Origin: a virus
Reading direction: 5' to 3' (one strand)
Length of the DNA stretch: 64,000 nt
IMG/VR virus record: IMGVR_UViG_3300033571_022405
Coordinates: 28,165 to 92,164 of that record
Shown here: one piece after another, positions 56,901 to 64,000 of the stretch
Numbering within the stretch: the stretch's first letter is position 1
How the letters are laid out: each line of letters begins with the position of its first letter
Program-made: the position numbers and the translations under genes
Notes under the pieces: model-generated
Databases searched by the model: none
Told to the model about the DNA's origin: nothing
Seen by the model: the letters and a program-made list of their open reading frames with translations, nothing else

Positions 56901-59900
56901 ATTCAGTGAAAGAACATTACCATTAAAATATAGTCTATCATATCTCTTATTAGAATTTACTAAGCATACTGGTTTATCTAGTTGTATATAAGGCTTAGAG
57001 TACAATGTAAAAGTCTTACTGCCAGAAAATGATACTAGATCGCTGTCTATGTCAAAAAACCCAAGTATAGCTTGTTTAGCTATTAGTGTGCGATAACCTT
57101 CATCGCCCCATCCAGGATCGTCAGAAAAAATTTGTATTTGCTCAGGTAGACCAGCCACAAAATTAGATGGCGAAACGAAAACCCTTCTTGTTCCTGATGC
57201 TATAGTACCACTCATATAAATATAGTCTTGCGCACTCAAAAATCCGGTATCGTCCCTCCAATTACTATAATTACAACCTATTAACATTCGTGGCTCTAAG
57301 TCAAAGATGTTTGTTGTGGTACAATTGAATAGATAAGGAGATCCACTAACTAGCAAACCACTAAAATAAAACCCATTAGTATTATAGGTGGCATGAATAG
57401 GTTGCTCAAAATAGTCAGGTTGATTTATTTCTTTTAATAAATAATTATCACTATCGTTCAATTTTAACTTATTGCCACTGATAGCTAAAATATCATATAA
57501 ATTATTTTTAGGTATTCTATTACTATTAGACTCTAATACATTTTCAAACTTCACAGGAACTTGATTAATTACATTATTATTTAATATACGATATCCATGA
57601 TTTTGTTCTAGATTAAGAACTAGTGCTCCAGTACATGCTCTTTGGATATTAGGAAATAAATAAGTATTATCTATTGAAAATGAAGACTCATTTAGTCCGC
57701 TAATAATAGAATAGGTACGAGTACTGGGTACTAATCCAGTACTAGAAGATAAAAATTTAATATGAATACTATCTTCTATTGGTTCTAGGTTTAATGTTGT
57801 ATCTGGATATACAGTAATAATACTATGTCCAATGTCAGTATAAAAAGAGATTAATCCAGTAGAATAATACCCTGTATTAGCAGATAAATATTTTGTGGAA
57901 AGCGTATGAAAACCCTTTACATTACTACTATCTATAGTTGCTTGTGGGCACCAAGAATTATTCACTCCCGTAGTGGTATAAAATTGTAAATTATCAATAT
58001 AATAGTTACCAGATGAATTAAGTGGCGTTGTAAATGTGCTGTTAATAACTCCTGATAAATTTATCGCTGTATCTATTAAAACATTATGTCCGCTAGTAAA
58101 CACCTCCACTTCCAAAGAAAGCTGGTCTATCGCAGCAGGAATCCTGTCTAAAACTATTTGTTGTGGTGTGATTGAAACGACTCTAGCCTGATTGTCCCAA
58201 CCTTCCAGTGATGAAAAAAGTCTATTGCCACTAACTAGACTATACGCTGGTATAGTAACACCAGATATAGATAGAATACCTGTACCAGAAGCTAGAGTGG
58301 CAGGAAAACCTATTGGTGGAATAATTTGGTTGATGGTTTTATTGGTACTGATACTAGGATTATCAACATAAGATACCGTAACAGGATTGCCTGATTCTAA
58401 CAAAGTGATAGCGCTGATTATGGCTGTTGTTGGAAAGACACCAGAAACATTCACAGACTCTGTTAATACCCTACTACCGCTATGAGCATTGCCTCTAAAA
58501 GAATTAGAAGATGTTTCAAATATTAGATATGGATTATAGCCTCCATTAGTATTAAATTTACCAATTATTGTATCATATGATAAGTTTTTAGGTACTATAA
58601 TATTGGATAAATTAAAATCTACAATGTCAAAAGACTGATAAGGATCACTAAAATAGTTAGAAATTGAAGACTGATCACTGACTACCTGTAATTTAAACAC
58701 ATCAGAAACACTAAGGTTTGCGCCAGTACCACGAACCAGAATATCAAAACTAGTTAAGTCATTACTAGTAGGCATGCCGCTAAAAGTTAAAGAAGACGAA
58801 TTAAAATTTAACCACGAAGGTAAATTAGTGCCATCGGTCGTTATGGCTATATAACCCGAGACATTATTGGGAAAAGTATTTGCAGCTATTTGAAAAACAT
58901 ATGGCTCGTTAACTACGGCGTATTGATTTGGTATAGAATTTCTTATATTATTTCTAACTTCTATATCATCAACATGTACCACGAATGGTTTTTCATAAAA
59001 TCTACCAGAACGATCATAAGACCTTAATCGAATATAATAATTATCTTTTGCAGTGGGATTGACCGCTACTGGAAATAATCTATATGTACCATTAGCACCA
59101 AGAGCTACATTTTGAATAGGATTTCCACCAGAAGTTAGACTAAGGTTAAAATAATTATATCCTCCACTAGACAAGATATTAATAGGATAATATGTTATGT
59201 CTGGATCGATACCAGAAGGCAGGAGGCTTAAATCATTATTATCTTTTATTGGATAAAAAACATAACCTTCATTATTTAGTAAGTTATTATTGGGTGCTGT
59301 AAAAAAATATCTTGGTTGAATACCTGTTCTAGATACTTGTATACTACTATTTTTGAACTCTAAATAACTATACAAACCAGATTTGATAACTTGAAAAGCA
59401 TTATTATCAGTATCTCCGTGTCCGCAAACCAACTGATAATTAAACGGCACAGAGGGGACCGAAATTGGTTCTAGATTTTTGTTATATATTTTGATGGTAC
59501 TAAGACCGCTGACAGAGGGCTCTCTGGTATAAATGCCTTGATATTTCTTGTATGTTGTAGCTTCTCTAGTATAGGTTCCGGATACTGTTCTATGAGGAAT
59601 AATAGTTAAAATTCCAGAATTTAAATTGACCGGAGTAATTTCGGCGTCTATGCCGGTCAAGCTGGTTAGTAAGCCTGAAATATTAAAAGCTATAGTAGAC
59701 TGATCACAAAACGTTGTGTCGTATGGTGCTGTTGTAGAAGTCACCCCATGATAGCCGAACGAACCCAGATCTATTCTTAGATTAGGATTAGACTTAAAAA
59801 TATATTTAGAATAATTAGTAACTTCACAATATCCTGGTCCTAGAATCGAATTATTGTCGATAGTACCAGTAAACGGTGGAGAAAAAGACACATCAGGACC

Positions 59901-62900
59901 CGAGACGCTAGTAATCACACCAGTTTGTTCTAAGGTAGGACGGCCAACAGGACCGTATTTGATCTCCATACCAGGAAAGAGCACGCCCTTAACAGACCTA
60001 TCTATACTATAGATTTGACTACCGTTGGTAACAATAGAGCCACTAAATCTTAATTGTTCTATATTATTGTTGTATAATACAGAGGAGGGTTTCACAATTA
60101 CCATGTTGCCGCTTAATAGACAGCCCCAAGATAAATGATTAAGATAAAAACTGTCCTTGTCTATTATGTTAGTAACAGCATACTTGTTCTGTGGCAGCTT
60201 GTACAAAGAACCCGAAGAAAAATACGCAGAAACTGAAACCCCGCTAGACAAACCATGATCATAAGACTTGACATAAATTTTATTGTCGTTAAGAGGTTGT
60301 GTGAACCATCCGCTCGACAATGGCTTATCTAATTCAAGAATTAACTCGCCATTATGTAGCTTATAGTAAACGCCCGATAAAGACTTATATTGTGGGGTGT
60401 ACTTGTACAAAGTATCAACATTTTGTACTGTCAGTGGGTTGTATTTTAATGGCGGAGCTGTTACATCTAAATTTTGTATAGTATTATTGTCATTAAAATT
60501 ATAGTGATAATAGTGTCTTCTTTGTTGAGAATCGTTGTATATCTCTTCTTTTTTGTTATTTTTTAGTATAGATGTTATATTTTTAATACTTGTTAAATTA
60601 TCTGGATCTCTATAAGTCGTATTTTTAATAATACCACTATCAAATACGAACAGAGCAGCGCCGGTACCTGCGGATTTATTTAGTAATACCTCTAAACTAT
60701 AAGCTATTGTTTTATTCTTGGGTATAATTACACTAGGAGACATGGACACAAATGAACCCTCTGTTTGAGAGCTAGGAAGACCCAAAGTAATAGTAGAATA
60801 CTGACCTTGGGATAAAGTTTGTCCATCACTATTTTCTATAAAAGCTCCAACAGCAATCTGATTATTAGACCATGTATAACCAGCAGTACCAGCTGCAATA
60901 GAATTATCTTTAATAGCTTTACTATTGTTATTTAGTGCTATGCTATTATTACCCGAAACTATATTTGATGTGCCAATAGCTAGGCCATTATTAGCAAAAC
61001 CTCTGTTCTGTGAACCAACAAGCAACGATCTATTAGCAGCTGTTCCGCTGTTAGTAGCTCCAACAAATAAGTTAGAATCAGCAAGTACTCTGATAGAATT
61101 ACCAGATTGTAAAATATTAGAATTACTAATAGTTCTACTAGGATTATTAGTTCTGTTGTCAAAAACAGGAATATAATTAGGGGTGCCTTCTAAATTATTA
61201 AAAGTTACTTTTTCATAATCAAAAAGACCTGTCATGTTATTGGCATTTGAATAATATGAGCCATGCTGATTATCTAAAAGATCCACATTGAGATTTTCTA
61301 CTAATCTAGTGTTGCCTCCTACTGATAATGGAGGAGTAGACTGACCAAATCTAGGTCTAATAGATATTGATTCATCTACAGTTAGTCTATCAGCAAATGT
61401 TTTTAATCCACTAACAATTTGTGTAGCAGTCCTGCTGACATATATCTGGTCTGCCACTTGTCTCATCAAAACTGTTGCGGCATCTCCGCTTACATTGTTG
61501 TATACATAAATAGTTGTGGCGTCTCCGCCGTCTACATCTTCGTTAAAGATATCATTAGAGTCTCCGCCATTTAATAGGCTGGTACTGTTAGTGATATTAG
61601 TAATTAAACGTAGCTCTCTGTCTCCAGGAAAATATGCTAAGACGCCCGTTCTGGGTGTTGCACCACCATACAAAAAACTAAATCCTCTAGGTTCGCTTGG
61701 TAAAATAGCTGGAGAATTAGTGCCGATAGTAATTAGATTGTCGCTAATATTTACATTATCAGTATTTAGGGTTACGTCTCCATTAACTACTAACGGACCA
61801 TTAATACTATCTCCAGAATTACTTATGGGTCTATATCCTAAAGCATTAACAATGTCTTGATATACAATATCAGACCCATTAATTACTATGCCTTTATTAT
61901 TAATACTAACTTTAGTAAAAGTTCCAGGTGTTGATTGTACCGGTAACGAATTGGGATTTAAGATGCCTGTGTGATTAGCTAAATTGAAAAAATCTGTACT
62001 ATCAAAACCATCAAGCTTGTCTGCGTCTAAACCAGAATTTGCTCCATCATTATTTGGGCCCCAAGGAATATATCCTAATATATTAATAATATCTTGTGTA
62101 GTTAAATTGCTACCAGATATAACTCTGCCTTTATCGTCTGTGGTAATTTTACTATATGTTCCTGGGATACCAGTATTAGATAGGCGTATGGTATTTGTTT
62201 CTACCAATATGTCTTCCGAGCCGCCTATATTAAGCACCACAGAGCCAGAGGGTAAAGATACTGGCCCGCCACCGACAAGACCAGACCCTGCAACAATATC
62301 AATAGTAGTACCACTTAGTAAAATACGTCCTGTGGCTAATGGAAAGGAAGATATTTTAGAACCATCAAAGTATAATAATCTATTAGAAGAAAATGTTTGA
62401 TTATTAGTTCCTCCTTTTGCAATAGGAACGACCCCACTAATATTGCCTATGCTGAGTTCTACTTTTCTGACAATAGTATCATCTACAACAACAGTATTAC
62501 TGCTATTAAGAGTTAAACCGTCTCCAATATTAACTCCTAATTCTATTGAATTATCTCCGATAGTATTTTTATACAGCCCTGATCCAGAAGATATGCCTGT
62601 TATAGCTGAAGTAGAATTGATAACATCCAAAAGAGTACCTACGGTATAGGCCGAACTACTGAGCTTTTCTCCATCAAAATAAATAATATTGCCGCTAGTA
62701 TAGGATGTGTTATTAGTACCTCCACTACTAATGGATAAAACATCAAAGACCACTCCGTCAGCACCGGCTGGACCTGGAAGTCCCTGTAATCCCTGGTCTC
62801 CTTGTGGTCCCTTTTCTATAGATAATAAATTAATTTTATTTAATCTATTGTCAGATATAACCACATTAGTAGTAATAACACTTTCTGGGTCTTTGGTCTG

Positions 62901-62957
62901 TGTTATTACTAAATATTTTAAAGGCTGTATTTCTTCTTCTATTCTTACAATACTCAT
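50928..62957 (-). CDS. Giant 4009-residue adhesin/fibre
   Basis: One of the largest single proteins I have seen in a phage. Residues 50-68 are six Gly-X-Y triplets. Residues ~75-330 are fibre repeats (KGGTNNQTFSSNRLLYFDGS, then YSKITTDDKGRVISG and GLDADKLDGFDS). Residues ~620-690 form a YadA-like roll (GTSNIVSGNNSIALNNNS). Residues ~1345-1430 and ~3115-3205 resemble putative Ig-like He_PIG domains (LPSWLNFNSSSLTFSGMP; LPSGLNYTIN...LTIFGEP). In between is beta-rich sequence with many GxxY and Ig-like strands. The start overlaps the preceding stop by ATGA. It must stretch far from the particle; host binding is likely. Domains not named here may exist. Confidence 0.75.
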   Translation of the reverse strand: MSIVRIEEEIQPLKYLVITQTKDPESVITTNVVISDNRLNKINLLSIEKGPQGDQGLQGLPGPAGADGVVFDVLSISSGGTNNTSYTSGNIIYFDGEKLSSSAYTVGTLLDVINSTSAITGISSGSGLYKNTIGDNSIELGVNIGDGLTLNSSNTVVVDDTIVRKVELSIGNISGVVPIAKGGTNNQTFSSNRLLYFDGSKISSFPLATGRILLSGTTIDIVAGSGLVGGGPVSLPSGSVVLNIGGSEDILVETNTIRLSNTGIPGTYSKITTDDKGRVISGSNLTTQDIINILGYIPWGPNNDGANSGLDADKLDGFDSTDFFNLANHTGILNPNSLPVQSTPGTFTKVSINNKGIVINGSDIVYQDIVNALGYRPISNSGDSINGPLVVNGDVTLNTDNVNISDNLITIGTNSPAILPSEPRGFSFLYGGATPRTGVLAYFPGDRELRLITNITNSTSLLNGGDSNDIFNEDVDGGDATTIYVYNNVSGDAATVLMRQVADQIYVSRTATQIVSGLKTFADRLTVDESISIRPRFGQSTPPLSVGGNTRLVENLNVDLLDNQHGSYYSNANNMTGLFDYEKVTFNNLEGTPNYIPVFDNRTNNPSRTISNSNILQSGNSIRVLADSNLFVGATNSGTAANRSLLVGSQNRGFANNGLAIGTSNIVSGNNSIALNNNSKAIKDNSIAAGTAGYTWSNNQIAVGAFIENSDGQTLSQGQYSTITLGLPSSQTEGSFVSMSPSVIIPKNKTIAYSLEVLLNKSAGTGAALFVFDSGIIKNTTYRDPDNLTSIKNITSILKNNKKEEIYNDSQQRRHYYHYNFNDNNTIQNLDVTAPPLKYNPLTVQNVDTLYKYTPQYKSLSGVYYKLHNGELILELDKPLSSGWFTQPLNDNKIYVKSYDHGLSSGVSVSAYFSSGSLYKLPQNKYAVTNIIDKDSFYLNHLSWGCLLSGNMVIVKPSSVLYNNNIEQLRFSGSIVTNGSQIYSIDRSVKGVLFPGMEIKYGPVGRPTLEQTGVITSVSGPDVSFSPPFTGTIDNNSILGPGYCEVTNYSKYIFKSNPNLRIDLGSFGYHGVTSTTAPYDTTFCDQSTIAFNISGLLTSLTGIDAEITPVNLNSGILTIIPHRTVSGTYTREATTYKKYQGIYTREPSVSGLSTIKIYNKNLEPISVPSVPFNYQLVCGHGDTDNNAFQVIKSGLYSYLEFKNSSIQVSRTGIQPRYFFTAPNNNLLNNEGYVFYPIKDNNDLSLLPSGIDPDITYYPINILSSGGYNYFNLSLTSGGNPIQNVALGANGTYRLFPVAVNPTAKDNYYIRLRSYDRSGRFYEKPFVVHVDDIEVRNNIRNSIPNQYAVVNEPYVFQIAANTFPNNVSGYIAITTDGTNLPSWLNFNSSSLTFSGMPTSNDLTSFDILVRGTGANLSVSDVFKLQVVSDQSSISNYFSDPYQSFDIVDFNLSNIIVPKNLSYDTIIGKFNTNGGYNPYLIFETSSNSFRGNAHSGSRVLTESVNVSGVFPTTAIISAITLLESGNPVTVSYVDNPSISTNKTINQIIPPIGFPATLASGTGILSISGVTIPAYSLVSGNRLFSSLEGWDNQARVVSITPQQIVLDRIPAAIDQLSLEVEVFTSGHNVLIDTAINLSGVINSTFTTPLNSSGNYYIDNLQFYTTTGVNNSWCPQATIDSSNVKGFHTLSTKYLSANTGYYSTGLISFYTDIGHSIITVYPDTTLNLEPIEDSIHIKFLSSSTGLVPSTRTYSIISGLNESSFSIDNTYLFPNIQRACTGALVLNLEQNHGYRILNNNVINQVPVKFENVLESNSNRIPKNNLYDILAISGNKLKLNDSDNYLLKEINQPDYFEQPIHATYNTNGFYFSGLLVSGSPYLFNCTTTNIFDLEPRMLIGCNYSNWRDDTGFLSAQDYIYMSGTIASGTRRVFVSPSNFVAGLPEQIQIFSDDPGWGDEGYRTLIAKQAILGFFDIDSDLVSFSGSKTFTLYSKPYIQLDKPVCLVNSNKRYDRLYFNGNVLSLNNFSTPRSYLQNNDQIKILQWNTTSIFNSSGISRNVKILNQNNRQTSLTGIALGGNKNISPKASSPNTLLKENEFRHADPLGLSRDVELPPIGTVSFVGVSSGNCSIPFSNNIYYHTHGDSTATWPADPSGTYVKSPLTGIYFVNNNSNSCGSGYLCISITGFSNTIFDSIEDSISRNTLGKNPTTLITDSLTGSISPLALTNKKLYFDFSDDLAEINGSYYVAQKINPSVISINIPYNSNYLNRSGLVYIVDSDYNIKSNRNPNLNNTFDRVNGSVVIKEGNATLSNYVNYYIDSYNSKAKRWKHLVHLNKNINNYGGYDITFGGQIDTQLISLSPETIKFNSIEYSFDSGSTYTNLNLSASNINLLSNTKTIYLKISLKDGSGKWDTEIKKCAPRINIYGIGEYTIDSDNMIFNPLNKQWLITVVLSNLNHTYNNRPIIIRASDESGSAEHTVVLSTTVLPLISSPSGRFVVQNDSNGWVLPFDIKYLPNANSIVISLTGHPGSDYTSYNDSLSNSTGTKIFTGPVGNNTGIFNPVLTIKDYITDQTLASQTGRITVLPLDSDLPYSINLEDLSDNINLNIGPYYGNNTASFEFHIPAVIDSAVGPTITFDSSSFYGINHVLEYSSISKRYRVTAVVTGVPGYYPNKNINIAISQPKYDVNDQLYWERYQLSKPVNLTLYRDININTTELNQPVLFNNEEPWSINFKVDDGLYSHRSDVAPKVKIANLTNIGNYESQPLEYTLVPTFDNVNKKWNFNITAKRDIFGEYTRNLGLHTLKIYAEDNVSFATGYIRLNFVQTPYLDNLRNLVYSTPNNAYVSNVDIKQFGGALDQPPPVSFPGNLKENTVSLNRYHNKYDYDLRLWEYSYSGSPITEKWNVDLSLSNINTLLSDNQYSSLIVRCKGIASDKIQAVGKLSLIELDSNSITSLPFRIINLTTPSYQVTEGSSWSISFSTVGGLENPNYPPTILLSGMPSACSGFDPKTPLVQQNSCLKSRGWNAGAKRWDFQFEGLPLCGQQGLKPFTVTAIDTDTTQNLYLDVDFKTSAIEYLSLESAGLAHPKPQIINNPGQEDEDPIRLIPLCNNSSINKVFKFGTKNRETCPIPTGLTGWMVSGQLPSGLNYTINFPGILAPPWNNLSSGTLTIFGEPLAFASGGEYNEKLHLTVYDARNKFETKTFKFTDTSTANPPSPISYTVYFDNIGPTFTKRADRQPNQPTNTVNLSGTAPVDYNQYGNVLTYKPEPHPSSLLCTSRLPHNQCLRSIFAYSGGDYLAGDSKVYITNSKYGLAANNQIYLEFDNNSNNPFNGEYFVKTTGNQAYINAVGHTFTTGSGVLVRAIYDSINTRELHRFQGSVDTISSNGILGCGSFKYKNISNDDGYGIFGRLMPSFVASIPTSGAFISSDSKLSGLTLSAIPEYSNYPSVYTVKTSTCWETGYYRISGIVLPRPSVELTDPPPAATFAPFSYNNQAYSVLSRVVYGNSEFEKNRAENYRSVGVNYLLKNCTTNTGILNGSVSTSTPSAGGGQAIVFNNSLNSGSVLSIKLWNNPDNFPTYLYNSMSYAENEYFWIHKAGDRDEIPNQSSFPPIIATGIGNTINAMSGVSVTGYVLKCLGGYIPWSGNYAATPYYSLSNGTPWTLNNYAPLISGIVQKDLNKKMNTTYSYSPGINSVGIVVNIPTGTFYPNNKIFINFPDNIIPGTGITLPSNFIDTVILSVFPSRQQPVNGPVEIEGKASIVNIVSDKIFISHNNVFFENGDYVDIGLDIKTSTENRLLYSAGKLSIISGDSSTIVATLSDSNPSTVFSGLSIGDSCYIRKNIYNEINIGPPSYVNDGQWAAAITGIPDGLYKDYWYRIITSENTGLPVFSGTSLKSKINVIDYPLYINKSPSIILSAQTINSGIIKNNGVWSFSFEIEGGQRPVYDYLPEVTINDSFCQFTRVLSTGMRDGYNQVNDRLIVTLNNNNTVNYSWSEVTQATLKVYDKTGMDTKTIYFN

Positions 62958-63394
62958 GTGTCACATGTTCCGCAGTCATTTTGTACATTGGTGTTACATC
63001 CAAATACATCATCACCAGGAACATTTCTAGAAATTAAAGACACTGTTCCTTGTAAAATTCTGAATATCTTTTTTCCTCCGCCTGAATACAGATCGTTCGG
63101 CTCTTGTAGTTCAAAATCGTATCGAGCAGAACCGAAGTTATACTGTGCTGTTTGAGATGCTGGAATTTTAAGTATTATCTTGCCCATGTCTGGGTCTATC
63201 GTAAACTCATACTCTGTATTTCTAGTGTTGGTGGTAAATGTCCTGATCACAGGGCTTGCTTGATCTTCTATCCATCGTATTCTAGCGCACCAATTAGTAA
63301 TATTAATAGGAATATTTTGATCGTCTCTATATTCAAAGGCGATAACGAAAGCTGTTCCTTTTTCTATGGTAAAACTATAATCTGCAGCAGGCAT
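62954..63394 (-). CDS. Beta-sandwich virion protein (BppU-like), putative
   Basis: A 146-residue protein. It opens with DYSFTIEKGTAFVIAFEYRDD and continues with PINITNWCARIRWIED and KIILKIPASQTAQYNFGSARYDFEL, the strand order of the small Ig-like upper-baseplate or fibre-anchoring domains widespread in phages, typically near head-tail or baseplate genes. The C-terminus carries four cysteines near the end (FGCNTNVQNDCGTCDT), unusual for the family. AAAGGTTTAG precedes its start. It is coupled to the giant adhesin by ATGA and may be its docking partner. Confidence 0.55.
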   Translation of the reverse strand: MPAADYSFTIEKGTAFVIAFEYRDDQNIPINITNWCARIRWIEDQASPVIRTFTTNTRNTEYEFTIDPDMGKIILKIPASQTAQYNFGSARYDFELQEPNDLYSGGGKKIFRILQGTVSLISRNVPGDDVFGCNTNVQNDCGTCDT

Positions 63395-63409
63395 AATCTA
63401 AACCTTTAG

Positions 63410-63925
63410 TTAAGAATAATAATATCTAGATCTTTCTGAATTACTTTGTAAATATCTTGGATTAAATTTATTGCCAGCAAAAGGACTAAGAACAGCAGCA
63501 ACCGCCGCAGCGTCCTTGACATCCCAATGAGAAGTTAATTCATCATATAGTGCGCAAGGGCCTTTATCCAAAATAGTTTTCCATCCGTCTAAACTACCAG
63601 CAACCGATAGTTGAGCTGGTCCAAGAGCTGCTCTGATACCCTCTGTTACAGCCTTGGTTCTGAAGGTGCTTTGGTCTATAATACAAGCAGCTTTTAAACT
63701 CACCAAACTAATAAAAATTTCGTCTCTGTCTTGCGTTGGATCAGGACTAATACTTAAGTTAGAAACATCTACTGAATAAGAGTGATCTAATACTACATCA
63801 AATTGAACATATTTAGCCGCTACTGTAATGACTTGTATAATACGTTCATCACTATAAACTGGCTGATCCGCTACGTCATTAACCAAGGTACGGACGATAA
63901 TCGGTATTTCTATTTGCCAAGACAT
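63410..63925 (-). CDS. Head-tail connector/adaptor protein, putative
   Basis: A 171-residue protein. IVRTLVNDVADQPVYSDERIIQVITVAAKYVQFDV is the N-terminal helix-loop-helix typical of head-tail adaptors (gp6/gp15-like), including the YSDERI core. Next come LDHSYSVDVSNLSISPDPTQD and ISLVSLKAACIIDQSTFRTKA, a second helix in those proteins. AAAGGA precedes the start. It suggests that capsid and portal genes lie beyond the right edge on the same strand. Confidence 0.6.
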   Translation of the reverse strand: MSWQIEIPIIVRTLVNDVADQPVYSDERIIQVITVAAKYVQFDVVLDHSYSVDVSNLSISPDPTQDRDEIFISLVSLKAACIIDQSTFRTKAVTEGIRAALGPAQLSVAGSLDGWKTILDKGPCALYDELTSHWDVKDAAAVAAVLSPFAGNKFNPRYLQSNSERSRYYYS

Positions 63926-64000
63926 AATAATAATCCTTTAGGTGGCTAATTTACTAGTCAGATATAGAATAATACACCTTCTGAGAATATTTGTATATCA
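63926..64000 (-). other. Unassigned edge, probable intergenic or 3' end of the next gene
   Basis: Seventy-five bases upstream of the connector gene. On the minus strand the three frames each have a stop codon (one of them as the very first triplet), so a gene from beyond the edge could end here; the best-looking tail is DIQIFSEGVLFYI. The connector's AAAGGA ribosome site is included. I cannot choose a frame. Confidence 0.4.

Noticed and set aside
45052-62957. Diversity-generating retroelement acting on the fibres
   Set aside because: No reverse transcriptase gene, template repeat or adenine-biased variable repeat is visible in this window.
62955-62967. CATGTG-T-CACATG palindrome at the start of the giant adhesin
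   Set aside because: Arms are only 6 bp, and overlapping stop/start codons explain part of it; it could be chance.
1-64000. CRISPR arrays, tRNA genes, insertion sequences, integrase or attachment sites
   Set aside because: No regularly spaced repeat, cloverleaf or transposase/integrase protein was seen; gaps between genes are too short for arrays.

Overview
The window is one arm of a tailed double-stranded DNA phage genome (Caudoviricetes). It is AT-rich and almost fully coding, with many ATGA-type start/stop overlaps and no bacterial housekeeping gene, integrase, tRNA, rRNA or CRISPR array that I can see. No stretch over 300 bases lacks a gene. Both edges cut through the genome: the left edge truncates a DNA polymerase III alpha (DnaE-type) gene. 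The right edge lies just upstream of a head-tail connector gene, so capsid, portal and terminase are probably beyond it on the minus strand.

Left block, plus strand, 1-9987. A DnaE C-terminus is followed by a sigma70-like promoter, ssb and an intrinsic terminator. Then comes a tightly overlapping glycan cassette: two GT4 glycosyltransferases, a divergent GT-B-like protein, a degenerate methyltransferase-like protein, a nucleotidyltransferase-like protein and two unrecognised proteins. The block ends with a Vsr/EDxHD-like endonuclease, a probable single-strand annealing protein, a zinc-ribbon protein and a membrane-anchored protein. The soluble domain of that last protein resembles one I associate with planctomycetes, a weak hint about the host.

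Right block, minus strand, 63925 down to 9974, is the virion tail module. In transcription order it has a connector, a small beta-sandwich-like protein, a 4009-residue adhesin, four more fibre/adhesin genes (collagen-like, FN3+LamG, LamG, Mtd_N-like), three head-tail joining proteins and the major tail tube protein. Then follow a 50-residue coiled-coil protein, two conserved tail-region proteins, a putative tail assembly chaperone, an attenuator-like terminator and a 3160-residue tape measure protein. Distal tail and tip genes complete the block: 1455, 550, 1752 and about 2695 residues, and a small cysteine-rich protein. No sheath gene is seen next to the tube gene, so a very long non-contractile tail (siphovirus) is the simplest reading.

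The two blocks converge and overlap by 14 bp at 9974-9987. The most unusual features are a tape measure protein that appears to carry embedded HAD-like and nuclease-like domains, a ~18 kb adhesin cassette inside the head-tail joining module with a shared N-terminal anchor, a tail protein with about 80 cysteines, and a phage glycan cassette whose first gene starts three bases after a terminator T-tract.
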